Shown: positions 55,339-63,429 of the stretch, one piece after another
Layout: every line of letters begins with the position of its first letter
Position numbering within the stretch: position 1 is the stretch's first letter
Assembly: GCF_010667655.1 (NCBI RefSeq)
Contig: NZ_WHZU01000012.1
Location: forward strand, 33,825-97,824
Source of the DNA: Bifidobacterium saimiriisciurei
GTDB lineage: Bacteria > Actinomycetota > Actinomycetes > Actinomycetales > Bifidobacteriaceae
Direction: 5' to 3'
Length of the DNA stretch: 64,000 bases
Position numbers and translations under genes: made by a program
The notes under the pieces: model-generated
Database searches by the model: none
Told to the model about the DNA's origin: nothing
The model's input: only the letters and a program-made list of their open reading frames with translations

Positions 55339-56178
55339 TTATTGGTGTATCGCCGCATCCACGCGCGTGACCAGATCACGGTATTCGCGCGTCGCGCGCA
55401 CCGCCTCGATATCCTCGGGATGCTCCGGATCGCGCGGAATATCGACGGGGATGTCCATCAGCACGGTGCCGGGATGAGAGCTGAGCACAATCACGCGGGT
55501 GCCGAGGAATATCGCCTCGTCGACGCTGTGGGTGATGAAGAACACGGTCTTGCGTTTCTCCTGCCAGATGCGCCGCAATTCCACCTGCAGATTCTCGCGG
55601 GTCAGCGCGTCCAAGGCGCCGAACGGCTCGTCCATCAGTACGATGTCGGGGTCGGCGGCCAGCACGCGCGCTATCTGCGCGCGCTGCTGCATGCCGCCGG
55701 AAAGCTCGTACGGTTTGCGGTCCGCCGCGTCGGCGAGACCGACGATGTGCAGATACTCCTTGGCCGTCCGTGCCCGCGTCGACGCGTCGACGCCCTGCAC
55801 TTTCATGCCGAACTCCACGTTGCGCTGCACGTTGAGCCACGGATACAGCTGTGGCTTCTGGAACACCACGCCGCGCTTGGGGCTGGGGCCCGCGATCTTC
55901 TCGCCGCCGATGAGGATCTCGCCTTCCGTCGGCTTCTCGAATCCGGCGAGCATGTTGAGCAGCGTGGTCTTGCCGCAGCCGGACCGTCCGACGACGGTGA
56001 TGAAGTCATGCCGGCGGATGCCGAAGTTGATGTCGTTCAGTGCGGTGACGTCCTCGCCGCGATCGGTATGGAAGCGTTTGATGACATGCCGGATGTCGAC
56101 GGCCACATCGTTCGGCGCGCCATTCGTGGCCACGCCGCCCGATACACCGGCCGATGCGTTGCTTTCGCTGTCGCTCAC
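55339..56178 (-). CDS. tauB: Taurine/sulfonate ABC transporter ATPase
   Basis: A 279-residue ATPase of transporter set 2. Walker A 'VVGRSGCGKTTLLNMLAGFE', 'GVVFQKPQLYPWLNVQRNVE', signature 'ELSGGMQQRAQIARVLAADP', Walker B 'IVLMDEPFGALDALTRENLQ', switch 'FITHSVDEAIFLGTR'. The GTG start overlaps the stop of the binding-protein gene by four bases. Gene order on the minus strand is permease, binding protein, ATPase; the set is divergent from toa, which argues for taurine as substrate. Confidence 0.9.
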   Translation of the reverse strand: MSDSESNASAGVSGGVATNGAPNDVAVDIRHVIKRFHTDRGEDVTALNDINFGIRRHDFITVVGRSGCGKTTLLNMLAGFEKPTEGEILIGGEKIAGPSPKRGVVFQKPQLYPWLNVQRNVEFGMKVQGVDASTRARTAKEYLHIVGLADAADRKPYELSGGMQQRAQIARVLAADPDIVLMDEPFGALDALTRENLQVELRRIWQEKRKTVFFITHSVDEAIFLGTRVIVLSSHPGTVLMDIPVDIPRDPEHPEDIEAVRATREYRDLVTRVDAAIHQ

Positions 56179-57275
56179 TTGGCGGAGACCTCCTTGATGG
56201 CATCGGCGTAGAACGCCGAATCGTAGCTGCTGTTCACCGCGTCCACGCCGCCCTGCGCCTTGAGGAACTTGGCGGTCTTGGAGAACACGTCGGGCAATTG
56301 TTCGAAGCTCTTCTCCTGGTCGGCTGCGGTCTGGTATTCATAGCCCTTGACCTGCTGCCTGACCTGGTCCGGCTTTTCGTTGAGCTGTACGGCGATGGAA
56401 TCGATGGCGGCCGCGTCACCGTCACGCACCTGTCCGACGGCGTGGTTCTCCACTGCGGTCCAGGTCTTGAGCACGCCGGGGTTGGCCTTGATGAACGCGC
56501 TGGTCGCGAGCTCGAGATCATAGGTCGGGGAACCGGTCTTCGCGGTCTCGGCACTTGACGTCACGGTCTTGCCGCCGTTGGATTTAAGCTCGCCAAGCAC
56601 CGGATCCCATACCCATGCGGCGTCGATCTCACCACGCTGCCAGGCTGCGGGCATCTTGTCCGGATCGAGGTTGACGAGCTTCACGTCGGAATCGTTCAGT
56701 CCAGCGTCGGACAGAGCCGACAGCAGCGAGAAGTGCGACGTCGAGCCGAACGGCACGGCGATGGTCTTGCCTTTGAGATCCTTGATGGACGAGACCCCGG
56801 AATCGCGGGTGACCAACGATTCGGCCCCGCCGATCACGTCGTTGATCCAGATGACCTGCACCGGCAGGTCGAGCGGCTTGCTCACCGCCTTGACCGACGG
56901 ACTGGAGCCCAGCAGGGCGATGTCCAGCGATTTCGCGCCGAACGCCTGCAGGACGTCGGCGCCCGAATTGAACTGGCTCCATTCGATCGTGGCCTTGGGC
57001 AGGCAGTTCTCAAGAAGCTTCTGGTCCTTGACCACCAGGTCGGCGTTCGGAATCGACTGCCAGCCTACACGGATGGTGCCGGTGAAGTCGTTGTTCACGT
57101 CGGTCGGGCATCCCGCCGACGCACCGGAGGCCGAATCACTGGTGTTGCCCACCAATTCATCGGCGGTCTTCATCTGCCCGCAGGCCGCCATCGACAGCAC
57201 GGCCGCCCCCACGGCCAGCAGCGACAACGCCTTGCGCACCCTCTGCGCCGTCGCGTCCCTCAATCCAATAGACAT
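56175..57275 (-). CDS. tauA: Taurine/sulfonate-binding lipoprotein
   Basis: A 366-residue lipoprotein: signal peptide with lipobox 'LSMAAC', then 'IRVGWQSIPNADLVVKDQKL', 'FNSGADVLQAFGAKSLDIAL', 'GSSPSVKAVSKPLDLPVQVI', 'AVPFGSTSHFSLLSALSDAG' and 'WQRGEIDAAWVWDPVLGEL', all typical of TauA. The 'GSTSHFSLL' segment is the ligand-loop region of taurine-binding proteins. AGGGAT seven bases before the ATG at 57275 fixes the start and excludes 13 upstream residues. Confidence 0.91.
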   Translation of the reverse strand: MSIGLRDATAQRVRKALSLLAVGAAVLSMAACGQMKTADELVGNTSDSASGASAGCPTDVNNDFTGTIRVGWQSIPNADLVVKDQKLLENCLPKATIEWSQFNSGADVLQAFGAKSLDIALLGSSPSVKAVSKPLDLPVQVIWINDVIGGAESLVTRDSGVSSIKDLKGKTIAVPFGSTSHFSLLSALSDAGLNDSDVKLVNLDPDKMPAAWQRGEIDAAWVWDPVLGELKSNGGKTVTSSAETAKTGSPTYDLELATSAFIKANPGVLKTWTAVENHAVGQVRDGDAAAIDSIAVQLNEKPDQVRQQVKGYEYQTAADQEKSFEQLPDVFSKTAKFLKAQGGVDAVNSSYDSAFYADAIKEVSAK

Positions 57276-57359
57276 GGTGATCCCTGTCATCCCCAAATTT
57301 TTCCTACATTCCACAACATCGGTTCCCTCTGATGAGGGAGCCTTGGCCGGCGACGGCCC

Positions 57360-58253
57360 TTATTCCTTGCCGACCCACGGCGTGAGCACACGGATGATGA
57401 GCTGGATGATGCCATCCAACGCCAGCGCGGCCACACCGATCACGAGGATGCAGGCGATGGTCAGCGGCGTGTTCATCTCCGTGCCGGAAAGATAGGCCAA
57501 TGCGCCGATGCCGGGGATGCCGTTGTTGAGCTCGGCCGCCACGACGGTCGTCCATGCGAAGCCGACCGCCAGACGGATGCCGTTGAGCACCGACGGCAGC
57601 GCGCTCGGGAACATGACCAACGCCACCAGCTGGGCGCGGTTGGCGCCAAGCGACAGCGCCGAGTTGATGCGGTCGCGGTTCACGCTTTTCAGTCCGTCGA
57701 TGGTGGCGAGCACGATCGGCGGGAACGCGGCGAGGAACAGCAGCCAGATCTTCGTGGTGTCGCCGATGCCGAACCAGACGATGAGCAGGCCGATGTAGCC
57801 CAGCGGCGGCAGCGCGCGGACGAAGTTGATGTACGGCATGATGAGCCGGTTCAGCCAGCGCACGCCGGACAGCACGAAGCCCAGCACCACGCCGACGACG
57901 ATGGACAGCGCAAGTCCCACACCGATGCGTTCAAGGCTCATGAGCAGATGCTGCCAGAGGAAGTACTGCTGCACGCCACAGACGATGCGTGTCGACCCCG
58001 CAGCGATGGGATTGCAGGTGTTGGCGCGCACGAACGCGTTCCATACGGCGCCCGGACTGGGCAGGTACAGCGGGTTGACGAGCTTCGCCGCCGTCACGGC
58101 CCACCATGCGGCCACGAACACCAGCAGCGAAATCAGTCCCTGCACCTTGCCGATCGGCAGCTTCCGTCGTATGACGGCACCATTCCCCGGTGTCGGCGCG
58201 ATGGAGCGGATGCGCTCCTTCACCTTGCCGGCGGGCAAGCTTACTGCGGTCAT
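57360..58253 (-). CDS. tauC: Taurine/sulfonate ABC transporter permease
   Basis: A 297-residue permease with six helices. 'LPSPGAVWNAFVRANTC', 'FVRALPPLGYIGLLIVWFGI', 'AAFPPIVLATIDGLKSVNRD' and 'MFPSALPSVLNGIRLAVGFA' are family motifs. An extra extracellular loop 'RANTCNPIAAGSTRIVCGVQ' with two cysteines is unusual. AAGGGGA before the ATG at 58253 decides the start; the frame continues upstream through Arg-rich leader sequence. Confidence 0.9.
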   Translation of the reverse strand: MTAVSLPAGKVKERIRSIAPTPGNGAVIRRKLPIGKVQGLISLLVFVAAWWAVTAAKLVNPLYLPSPGAVWNAFVRANTCNPIAAGSTRIVCGVQQYFLWQHLLMSLERIGVGLALSIVVGVVLGFVLSGVRWLNRLIMPYINFVRALPPLGYIGLLIVWFGIGDTTKIWLLFLAAFPPIVLATIDGLKSVNRDRINSALSLGANRAQLVALVMFPSALPSVLNGIRLAVGFAWTTVVAAELNNGIPGIGALAYLSGTEMNTPLTIACILVIGVAALALDGIIQLIIRVLTPWVGKE

Positions 58254-58625
58254 GTGTTCGTCCCCTTCTGCGTTTCCGATCGCGCACCGCCGTCTGTTCC
58301 GCCGACGTTCCGTTTCCGCCTTCCCGTGGCGTTTCGTCATGAGAAGGCGATCGGCCGGAATCCTCATAACGTCTTGAAATCCCCAGCTTCCCAACCAGCC
58401 GGAAAGCTTGCTCCCCACCTTAATCCCCGCCGTATGGCCCTATCACCGGATATGGCAAAAACGCTTATAGGCTTTCGCTATGACGTATTCCCAATCCTTG
58501 ATTTTCCTAGCAAACACAGACTCCCGCCGTCTTTTTCCCATCCCCCGTTCCCGCGTATACTGCCAATCAGCCTACGGCGACCGTAGTGTTTTCAATCGTT
58601 GATTTCATACGAAGGGGATATTGAT
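58254..58625. promoter_or_regulatory. Divergent tauC-toa control region
   Basis: 372 bp without a gene. A -10-like TATACT lies at 58556-58561, about 65 bp before toa. AT-rich sequence around 58450-58510 may hold the tauC promoter. I see no copy of the CGTTG-N6-CAACG palindrome here and no other clear operator. Confidence 0.4.
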
Positions 58626-59972
58626 ATGAGTGACCTGAGCGGTGAGGAAGTCGCCCGACTCCACGAGGAATACGTGCTCCAGCCGTGGGCCAAGCAGGGG
58701 GCGCCGGCCACGCCGGTCAAGCGCGCGGAAGGCATCTACTTCTGGGATTACGACGGCAAGCGCTACGCCGACATGAGCTCGCAGATGGTCTGTTCGAACC
58801 TCGGCCATCAGAACCAGGTGGTCGTCGACGCCATCAAGAAGCAGGCCGACGAACTGTGCTATATCGCTCCGAGCTTCGCGGTCGAGCCGCGAGGCAAGCT
58901 GGCGAAGCTGCTGGTCGAAATCGCCGGCGCCGAGCATTTCCAGCGGGTCTTCTTCACGCTCGGCGGTTCGGATTCCAACGAGAACGCCATCGAGATCGCC
59001 CGCTTCTACACGGGCCGTCCGAAGATCCTCTCCTGCTATCGTTCGTACCACGGCTCCACGCTGGGCTCGGCGTTCGCCAGCGGCGACTGGCGTCGTTTCG
59101 CCTATGAGACCGGCGGCGCGGCGCCGTCGTTCGTGCATTTCCTCAATCCGAGCGTGTATGAGGACGGTTTCGACCGCACGCCGGAGGATGAGGAGCGCTG
59201 CACGCGTCAGTACCTGCATCAGCTCGAACAGCAGATCGCCTATGAGGGTCCGGAAACCATCGCCGCTGTGCTCATGGAGTCGATCGTCGGCGCGAACGGC
59301 GTGCTCATCCCGCCGAAGGGCTACATGGAGGGCGTGGCCGAGCTGTGCCATAAGAACGGCATCCTGCTGATCTGTGACGAGGTGATGGCCGGTTTCGCCC
59401 GCTCCGGCAAGATGTTCACCTGGCAGAACTTCGACCTCGTTCCCGATCTCGTCACGTTCGCCAAGGGTGTGACCGGTGCGATGGTGCCGCTCGGCGGCGT
59501 GATCGCCAGCAAGGAGATCTCGAAGTTCTTCGAAAGCCATCCGCTTCCCTGCGGTCTGACGTATTCCGGTCATCCGCTGGCGTGTGCCGCCGGCGTTGCC
59601 GCCACGCAGTACTATCTCGACAACGACATCTGCGCCCATGTCAGGCAGCTCGAAGGCGTGCTCAAGCCGCGCCTCGAGGAGTTCGCCGAGCGTCACGCCT
59701 GCGTGGGAGAGGCCCGATGCATCGGTCTGTTCGCCGCGCTCACGCTGGTGAAGGACAAGGAGACCCGCGAGCTGCTGGCCCCGTACCATACGGCGAACGG
59801 CCGCATGCCGGCCATCTTCGCCGAGCTGAAGAAGCGCGGCTTCTACACGTTCGGCCGCGAATCGAACCTCAACGTCTGCCCGCCGCTCATCATCACCGAG
59901 GACGAGCTCAACGAGCAGCTCGACATCCTCGACGAGGTGCTCACCTGGGCCGACCGCGAGTTCTGCGAGTGA
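58626..59972 (+). CDS. toa: Taurine:2-oxoglutarate aminotransferase
   Basis: A class III PLP aminotransferase, 448 residues, transferring the taurine amino group to give sulfoacetaldehyde and glutamate. Visible features are 'LCYIAPSFAVEPRGKLAKLL', 'TLGGSDSNENAIEIARFYTG', 'SCYRSYHGSTLGSAFASGDW', 'LLICDEVMAGFARSGKMFTW' (Asp251) and the PLP lysine Lys280 in 'VTFAKGVTGAMVPLGG'. A Toa of this type has been characterised from B. kashiwanohense; a pyruvate-dependent Tpa is the alternative. GGGG precedes the ATG. Divergent from the taurine-type transporter. Confidence 0.88.
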   Translation: MSDLSGEEVARLHEEYVLQPWAKQGAPATPVKRAEGIYFWDYDGKRYADMSSQMVCSNLGHQNQVVVDAIKKQADELCYIAPSFAVEPRGKLAKLLVEIAGAEHFQRVFFTLGGSDSNENAIEIARFYTGRPKILSCYRSYHGSTLGSAFASGDWRRFAYETGGAAPSFVHFLNPSVYEDGFDRTPEDEERCTRQYLHQLEQQIAYEGPETIAAVLMESIVGANGVLIPPKGYMEGVAELCHKNGILLICDEVMAGFARSGKMFTWQNFDLVPDLVTFAKGVTGAMVPLGGVIASKEISKFFESHPLPCGLTYSGHPLACAAGVAATQYYLDNDICAHVRQLEGVLKPRLEEFAERHACVGEARCIGLFAALTLVKDKETRELLAPYHTANGRMPAIFAELKKRGFYTFGRESNLNVCPPLIITEDELNEQLDILDEVLTWADREFCE

Positions 59973-59990
59973 TCCGCCATCCTGAGCGGA

Positions 59991-60366
59991 GCAAATGCAC
60001 GACATCTCTGGCACGGAACGCGGGCAGCCTTTAGACCTGCGTTCCGTGCCATGTTTTCGCGGCAGGGAATGCGAAATCCGCCATAATCATCATTCCCTGC
60101 CGCAACACTACTCACACACGATAAGAGGACCGTTGGAATTCCAACGGTCCTCTTATTCGTATGGGCGTCTATTCCATCACGGAACGCAAGAAACATCCAA
60201 TTCGACATTTCGTGCCAAAAAATCCCGTCACGGAGTGGCCAACGCTCCTCATATCGCATTCCGTGCCAAATACATCTGCCACGGAACCGGGGAAACACAT
60301 ATTCCGACATTCCGTGCCGAACAACCACGTCACGAAACGCAATACATCACATTGCCCGCGTTCCCT
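59991..60366 (+). repeat. 51-nt-period hairpin array 3' of toa
   Basis: Starting at 59991, 60042, 60093, then (after a 13-nt offset) 60157, 60208, 60259, 60310 and 60361, units repeat every 51 nt. Each has TTCCGTGCC-like sequence at its start and CACGGAA-like sequence 21 nt later. CACGGAA of one unit pairs with TTCCGTG of the next (hairpin loops about 23 nt). In one pair both sides changed together (CAGGGAA with TTCCCTG), and two others differ by G.U wobbles on the plus strand. The loops are unrelated. It fills the 423-bp gap between toa and the convergent reductase gene. Confidence 0.75.
60121..60156. terminator. 36-bp perfect palindrome inside the array
   Basis: ATAAGAGGACCGTTGGAA is followed at once by its exact complement, so there is no unpaired loop. 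It contains CGTTGGAATTCCAACG, the same 16-bp palindrome class as the sites before the sulfite reductase gene. It may be a terminator, an operator, or both. Confidence 0.65.
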
Positions 60367-60395
60367 GCCACGCAATGCCACGCAATGCCACGCAA

Positions 60396-61427
60396 TCAGC
60401 TGTGCAGCGGCTGCTTGCGGTCGGGGTACAGCTCCTCGGAAAGATGGTTCACCGCACGCGGCACCTCGCCGAAGCCCGCGGAGATGAGCTTCACCTTGCC
60501 CGGATAGTTCACCGCGTCGCCCACACCGTAGATGCCGGGGATCTCGGTCTCGAGGAACTCGTTCACCTGCAGGTCGCCGCGCTTGACCGGCAGTCCCCAG
60601 TCGCGCAGCAGATGGTTGTCCGACGTGAATCCGTAGTTCACGAGCAATGCGTCGACGTGCAGCGAGGGCTGGTCGTCGCCCTTCACCTGCGCCAGGTCGA
60701 TGCGCAGTCCCGCATCCTCGCCCTCATCCACTACATCCACGAACTTGTACGGCGTCAGGATCTCCACGGAGGATTCCTTGAGCTGCGCCACGCTGGACTC
60801 CAACGCGCGGAAGTTGTCGCGACGGTGGATGAGCGTCACATGCGCCGCGATCTTCTCGAGTTCGAGCGCCCAGTCGATGGCCGCGTCGCCGCCGCCGGCC
60901 ACGACCACGTTCTTGCCCTTGAAGTCGGCCAGCCGCTTGACGAAGTAGAACACCTTGTTGCCGTCGAGCCCGTCGCGGTCGTAGTCGATGGCGAGCGGCC
61001 GGGGCGCGAACGCACCGCTGCCGATGGCCACGATCACGCTGCGCGTATGCACGGAGCGGGTCTTCGTCGTCAGCACGAACGTGCCGTCGTCAAGACGTTC
61101 CAGCCCCTGCACCTCCTCGTTCACATGCACGTCGATGCGGTCGCCGAACGAGTCGATCTGCCTCTGCAGGTTGGCGATGAGTTCGGCGCCGGTGCCGGAG
61201 ACGAAGCCGGCGATGTCGTGGATCGGCTTTTCCGGATACAGCGCCGCCACCTGGCCGCCCAGCTGCGGCAGGCTGTCGATGAGCTGCACGCTGAGATTGC
61301 GCATGGCCGAGTAGAACGCCGTGAACATGCCGATCGGGCCGCCGCCGATCACCACGACGTCGACGATGCCGTCATCACCTTCGGCTGCGTTCGCGGCGAC
61401 CGTGGCCGCGTTGTCGGTAGTGCTCAT
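60396..61427 (-). CDS. Ferredoxin/flavodoxin-NADP reductase, thioredoxin-reductase-like
   Basis: A 343-residue flavoprotein that passes electrons between NADPH and ferredoxin or flavodoxin. FAD motif 'VVVIGGGPIGMFTAFYSAMR', 'QLIDSLPQLGGQVAALYPEK', NADP motif 'VVVAGGGDAAIDWALELEKI', C-terminal 'IPGIYGVGDAVNYPGKVKLI'. The redox CxxC of thioredoxin reductase is absent, which identifies the YumC-type FNR. It is divergent from the sulfite reductase-flavodoxin operon and is the natural electron entry for it. Confidence 0.92.
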   Translation of the reverse strand: MSTTDNAATVAANAAEGDDGIVDVVVIGGGPIGMFTAFYSAMRNLSVQLIDSLPQLGGQVAALYPEKPIHDIAGFVSGTGAELIANLQRQIDSFGDRIDVHVNEEVQGLERLDDGTFVLTTKTRSVHTRSVIVAIGSGAFAPRPLAIDYDRDGLDGNKVFYFVKRLADFKGKNVVVAGGGDAAIDWALELEKIAAHVTLIHRRDNFRALESSVAQLKESSVEILTPYKFVDVVDEGEDAGLRIDLAQVKGDDQPSLHVDALLVNYGFTSDNHLLRDWGLPVKRGDLQVNEFLETEIPGIYGVGDAVNYPGKVKLISAGFGEVPRAVNHLSEELYPDRKQPLHS

Positions 61428-61524
61428 AGTCTGAATATCCCCCCATGAATCATGAAAAACGGTTGATGATACGCGTCAGTATACGGATTCAACCCCGTCG
61501 GCGAAACGATGCCGTATTCCCCCA

Positions 61525-61546
61525 AATCGTTGCAATTGCAACGATT
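61525..61546. promoter_or_regulatory. Palindromic operator 1 before the sulfite reductase gene
   Basis: AATCGTTGCAA followed directly by its exact complement: a perfect 22-bp palindrome with the CGTTG-N6-CAACG core, about 100 bp from the FNR start and 250 bp from the sulfite reductase start. Confidence 0.6.
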
Positions 61547-61614
61547 GATAACGACTCACAAATAGAACCGTCACCGCATTCGACGCCCGCGTAACATGAC
61601 GGACAGCCCATAAG

Positions 61615-61630
61615 CGTTGCAATTCCAACG
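61615..61630. promoter_or_regulatory. Palindromic operator 2 before the sulfite reductase gene
   Basis: CGTTGCAATTCCAACG, one mismatch from a perfect palindrome, 74 bp after operator 1 (seven helical turns), flanked by AA and TT like the others of the class. Confidence 0.55.
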
Positions 61631-61797
61631 TTTTTCGGCGTTTTTAGTCCCCATTGTCCGTTTTGACAGCCACCCTCGCCGATTTGTACGCTTCCGTCTT
61701 GTTACAGACATTACAGGGCCAGCCGTCGCCGATATCGGAATCAAGGAGCCGATATCAACACCGACGACGACACGACGGAAGGGGACGAGCCGGGGTC

Positions 61798-63429
61798 ATG
61801 AGTTACATCGCAACCTGGGCGGATCAGAAACTGAACGCCAATGAGATCAGCAAGCTCAAGGAGGACGGCCTTGACGTGTTCAAGGACCTCCCCGAGCTGG
61901 TGAAGAAGCCGTTCTCCGAGGTCGACAAGAGCTACTTCATGTACTTCAAGTACGCCGGCCTGACGGTGCAGAAGCCGCAGGACGAGGGCTACTTCATGAT
62001 GCGCATCAAGATTCCCGGCGGCCGCATCAACATCAAGCAGGCCGATCACATCGCGTGGATCGGCGAGCACTACGCGCATGGCGTCATCGACCTGACGACC
62101 CGTCAGGCCGTGCAATACCATTGGATTCCGTTCGCCGAGCTGGTCGACATCTTCGCCGGCATCGAGAACGTCGGTCTGACGACGGTCGGCGCCGAGGGCG
62201 ATATCACGCGTAACGTCATCGACAACACGCTGTCGGGCATCGACCCCGACGAACTGTTCGACACCCGTCAGACGGTGCTCGACGTGTACCGTCGCTTCCA
62301 GGGCAACTACGACTATTCGAACCTGCCTCGCAAGTTCAAGATCTCCATCAGCAGCAACCTGTACAACGCGGCCGACGCCGAGATCAACGACCTCGCGTTC
62401 GTGCCGGCCACGAAGCGCATCGGCCGTCATACGGTCAAGGGCTTCAACGTGAAGGTGGGCGGCGGCCTCGGCATGAAGCCGTATCTCGCCCAGCAGCTCA
62501 ACATCTTCGTGACGCCGGACCGTGTGGCCGACGTCGCCGAGGTGGTCTGCCGCATCTACCGTGACTACGGCTACCGTCGCAGCCGCTCGAAGGCCCGTCT
62601 GAAGTTCCTGGTCAAGGACTGGGGTGCGGAGAAGTTCGAGGACAAGGTGCGCGAGTACATGCCCGATCTGCAGACCAAGGGCCGCGACCGCACCAAGGGC
62701 TGGAACAACGGCAATGCGCTCGGCATCCATCGTCAGAAGCAGAAGGACTTCTACTACATCGGCGTCTCCGTGCCGTCCGGCCGCATCTCGGCCGACGATT
62801 TCAAGGCGCTGGTGGATGTGGCCCGCGAATACGGCAAGGACGAGATCCGCTTCGACCACTGCCAGAACATGATCATCCCGTGGATTCCCGCGGACAAGAT
62901 CAAGGAGGTCGAGGCGCTGCCGATCTTCGAGAAGTTCTCGCTGCATCCGCATCTGATCGCCGACTACGGCAACACCTGCACGGGCGCCGAGTACTGCAAC
63001 CTGGCCAACACGCTTACGAAGTCCATCTTCAAGCCGCTGGTCGAGGAGCTCGACAACCGCTTCTCGTTCGACAGCCCGCTGAACGTGACGATGACCGGCT
63101 GCGGCAACAACTGCGCGCACCGTTCCATCGCCGACATCGGCGTGGAGGGCGTGCACGCGCGTACTCCCGACCGTCAGCACGTGCCTGGCTTCAAGCTGTC
63201 GGTGGGCGGCAGCCTGGTGAACGGCGGCCACTTCAACGAGCAGCTGAAGGGCACGTTCTCCCAGGCCCAGCTGGCCGATTCGATTTCGTCGCTGCTGGCC
63301 GACTACCGCGACAACCACGAGGGGTCCGAGACGTTCTACGAGTACTACTCGCGCACCGGCACCGATCATTTCCAGGAAGTTTTGAACAATTACACCGCAA
63401 CCCTACCCGCAACGGAGGTACTGAAATAA
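61798..63429 (+). CDS. sir: Siroheme [4Fe-4S] sulfite (or nitrite) reductase
   Basis: Reduces sulfite to sulfide with six electrons from flavodoxin or ferredoxin. In the 543-residue protein the cluster/siroheme cysteines are Cys394 and Cys400 ('TCTGAEYCNLANTLTK') and Cys435 and Cys439 ('TGCGNNCAHRSIAD'). 'MMRIKIPGGRINIKQADHIA', 'DLTTRQAVQYHWIPFAEL' and 'PRKFKISISS' match the two-fold NirA/Sir fold. Nitrite reduction is the alternative; sulfite is favoured by the sulfonate genes. ATG at 61798; the flavodoxin start overlaps its stop by one base. Confidence 0.9.
   Translation: MSYIATWADQKLNANEISKLKEDGLDVFKDLPELVKKPFSEVDKSYFMYFKYAGLTVQKPQDEGYFMMRIKIPGGRINIKQADHIAWIGEHYAHGVIDLTTRQAVQYHWIPFAELVDIFAGIENVGLTTVGAEGDITRNVIDNTLSGIDPDELFDTRQTVLDVYRRFQGNYDYSNLPRKFKISISSNLYNAADAEINDLAFVPATKRIGRHTVKGFNVKVGGGLGMKPYLAQQLNIFVTPDRVADVAEVVCRIYRDYGYRRSRSKARLKFLVKDWGAEKFEDKVREYMPDLQTKGRDRTKGWNNGNALGIHRQKQKDFYYIGVSVPSGRISADDFKALVDVAREYGKDEIRFDHCQNMIIPWIPADKIKEVEALPIFEKFSLHPHLIADYGNTCTGAEYCNLANTLTKSIFKPLVEELDNRFSFDSPLNVTMTGCGNNCAHRSIADIGVEGVHARTPDRQHVPGFKLSVGGSLVNGGHFNEQLKGTFSQAQLADSISSLLADYRDNHEGSETFYEYYSRTGTDHFQEVLNNYTATLPATEVLK

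Larger units (their letters stand above)
61428..61797. promoter_or_regulatory. Divergent FNR-sulfite reductase control region
   Basis: A 370-bp region without a gene. It contains two members of a palindrome class: a 22-bp perfect palindrome at 61525-61546 (AATCGTTGCAA and its exact complement) and CGTTGCAATTCCAACG at 61615-61630. Both lie where a regulator could control the reductase on one side and sulfite reductase on the other. Confidence 0.6.

Noticed and set aside
59991..60366. CRISPR array
   Set aside because: Repeats are not identical, pairing crosses unit borders, the variable parts are loops of hairpins, and no cas gene is in the window.
59843..60487. Repeat protein encoded by the 51-nt array (17-residue periodicity on either strand)
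   Set aside because: 51 is a multiple of three so several frames stay open together; none has a ribosome site, and conservation is in the paired stems, not in one reading frame.
60396..61427. Thioredoxin reductase
   Set aside because: The FAD and NADP motifs fit, but the CxxC redox motif is missing, which identifies the ferredoxin/flavodoxin-NADP reductase branch.
61798..63429. Assimilatory nitrite reductase as first choice
   Set aside because: The fold cannot separate sulfite from nitrite reductase, but no nitrate uptake or nitrate reductase genes are present while sulfite-producing genes are. Kept as an alternative only.
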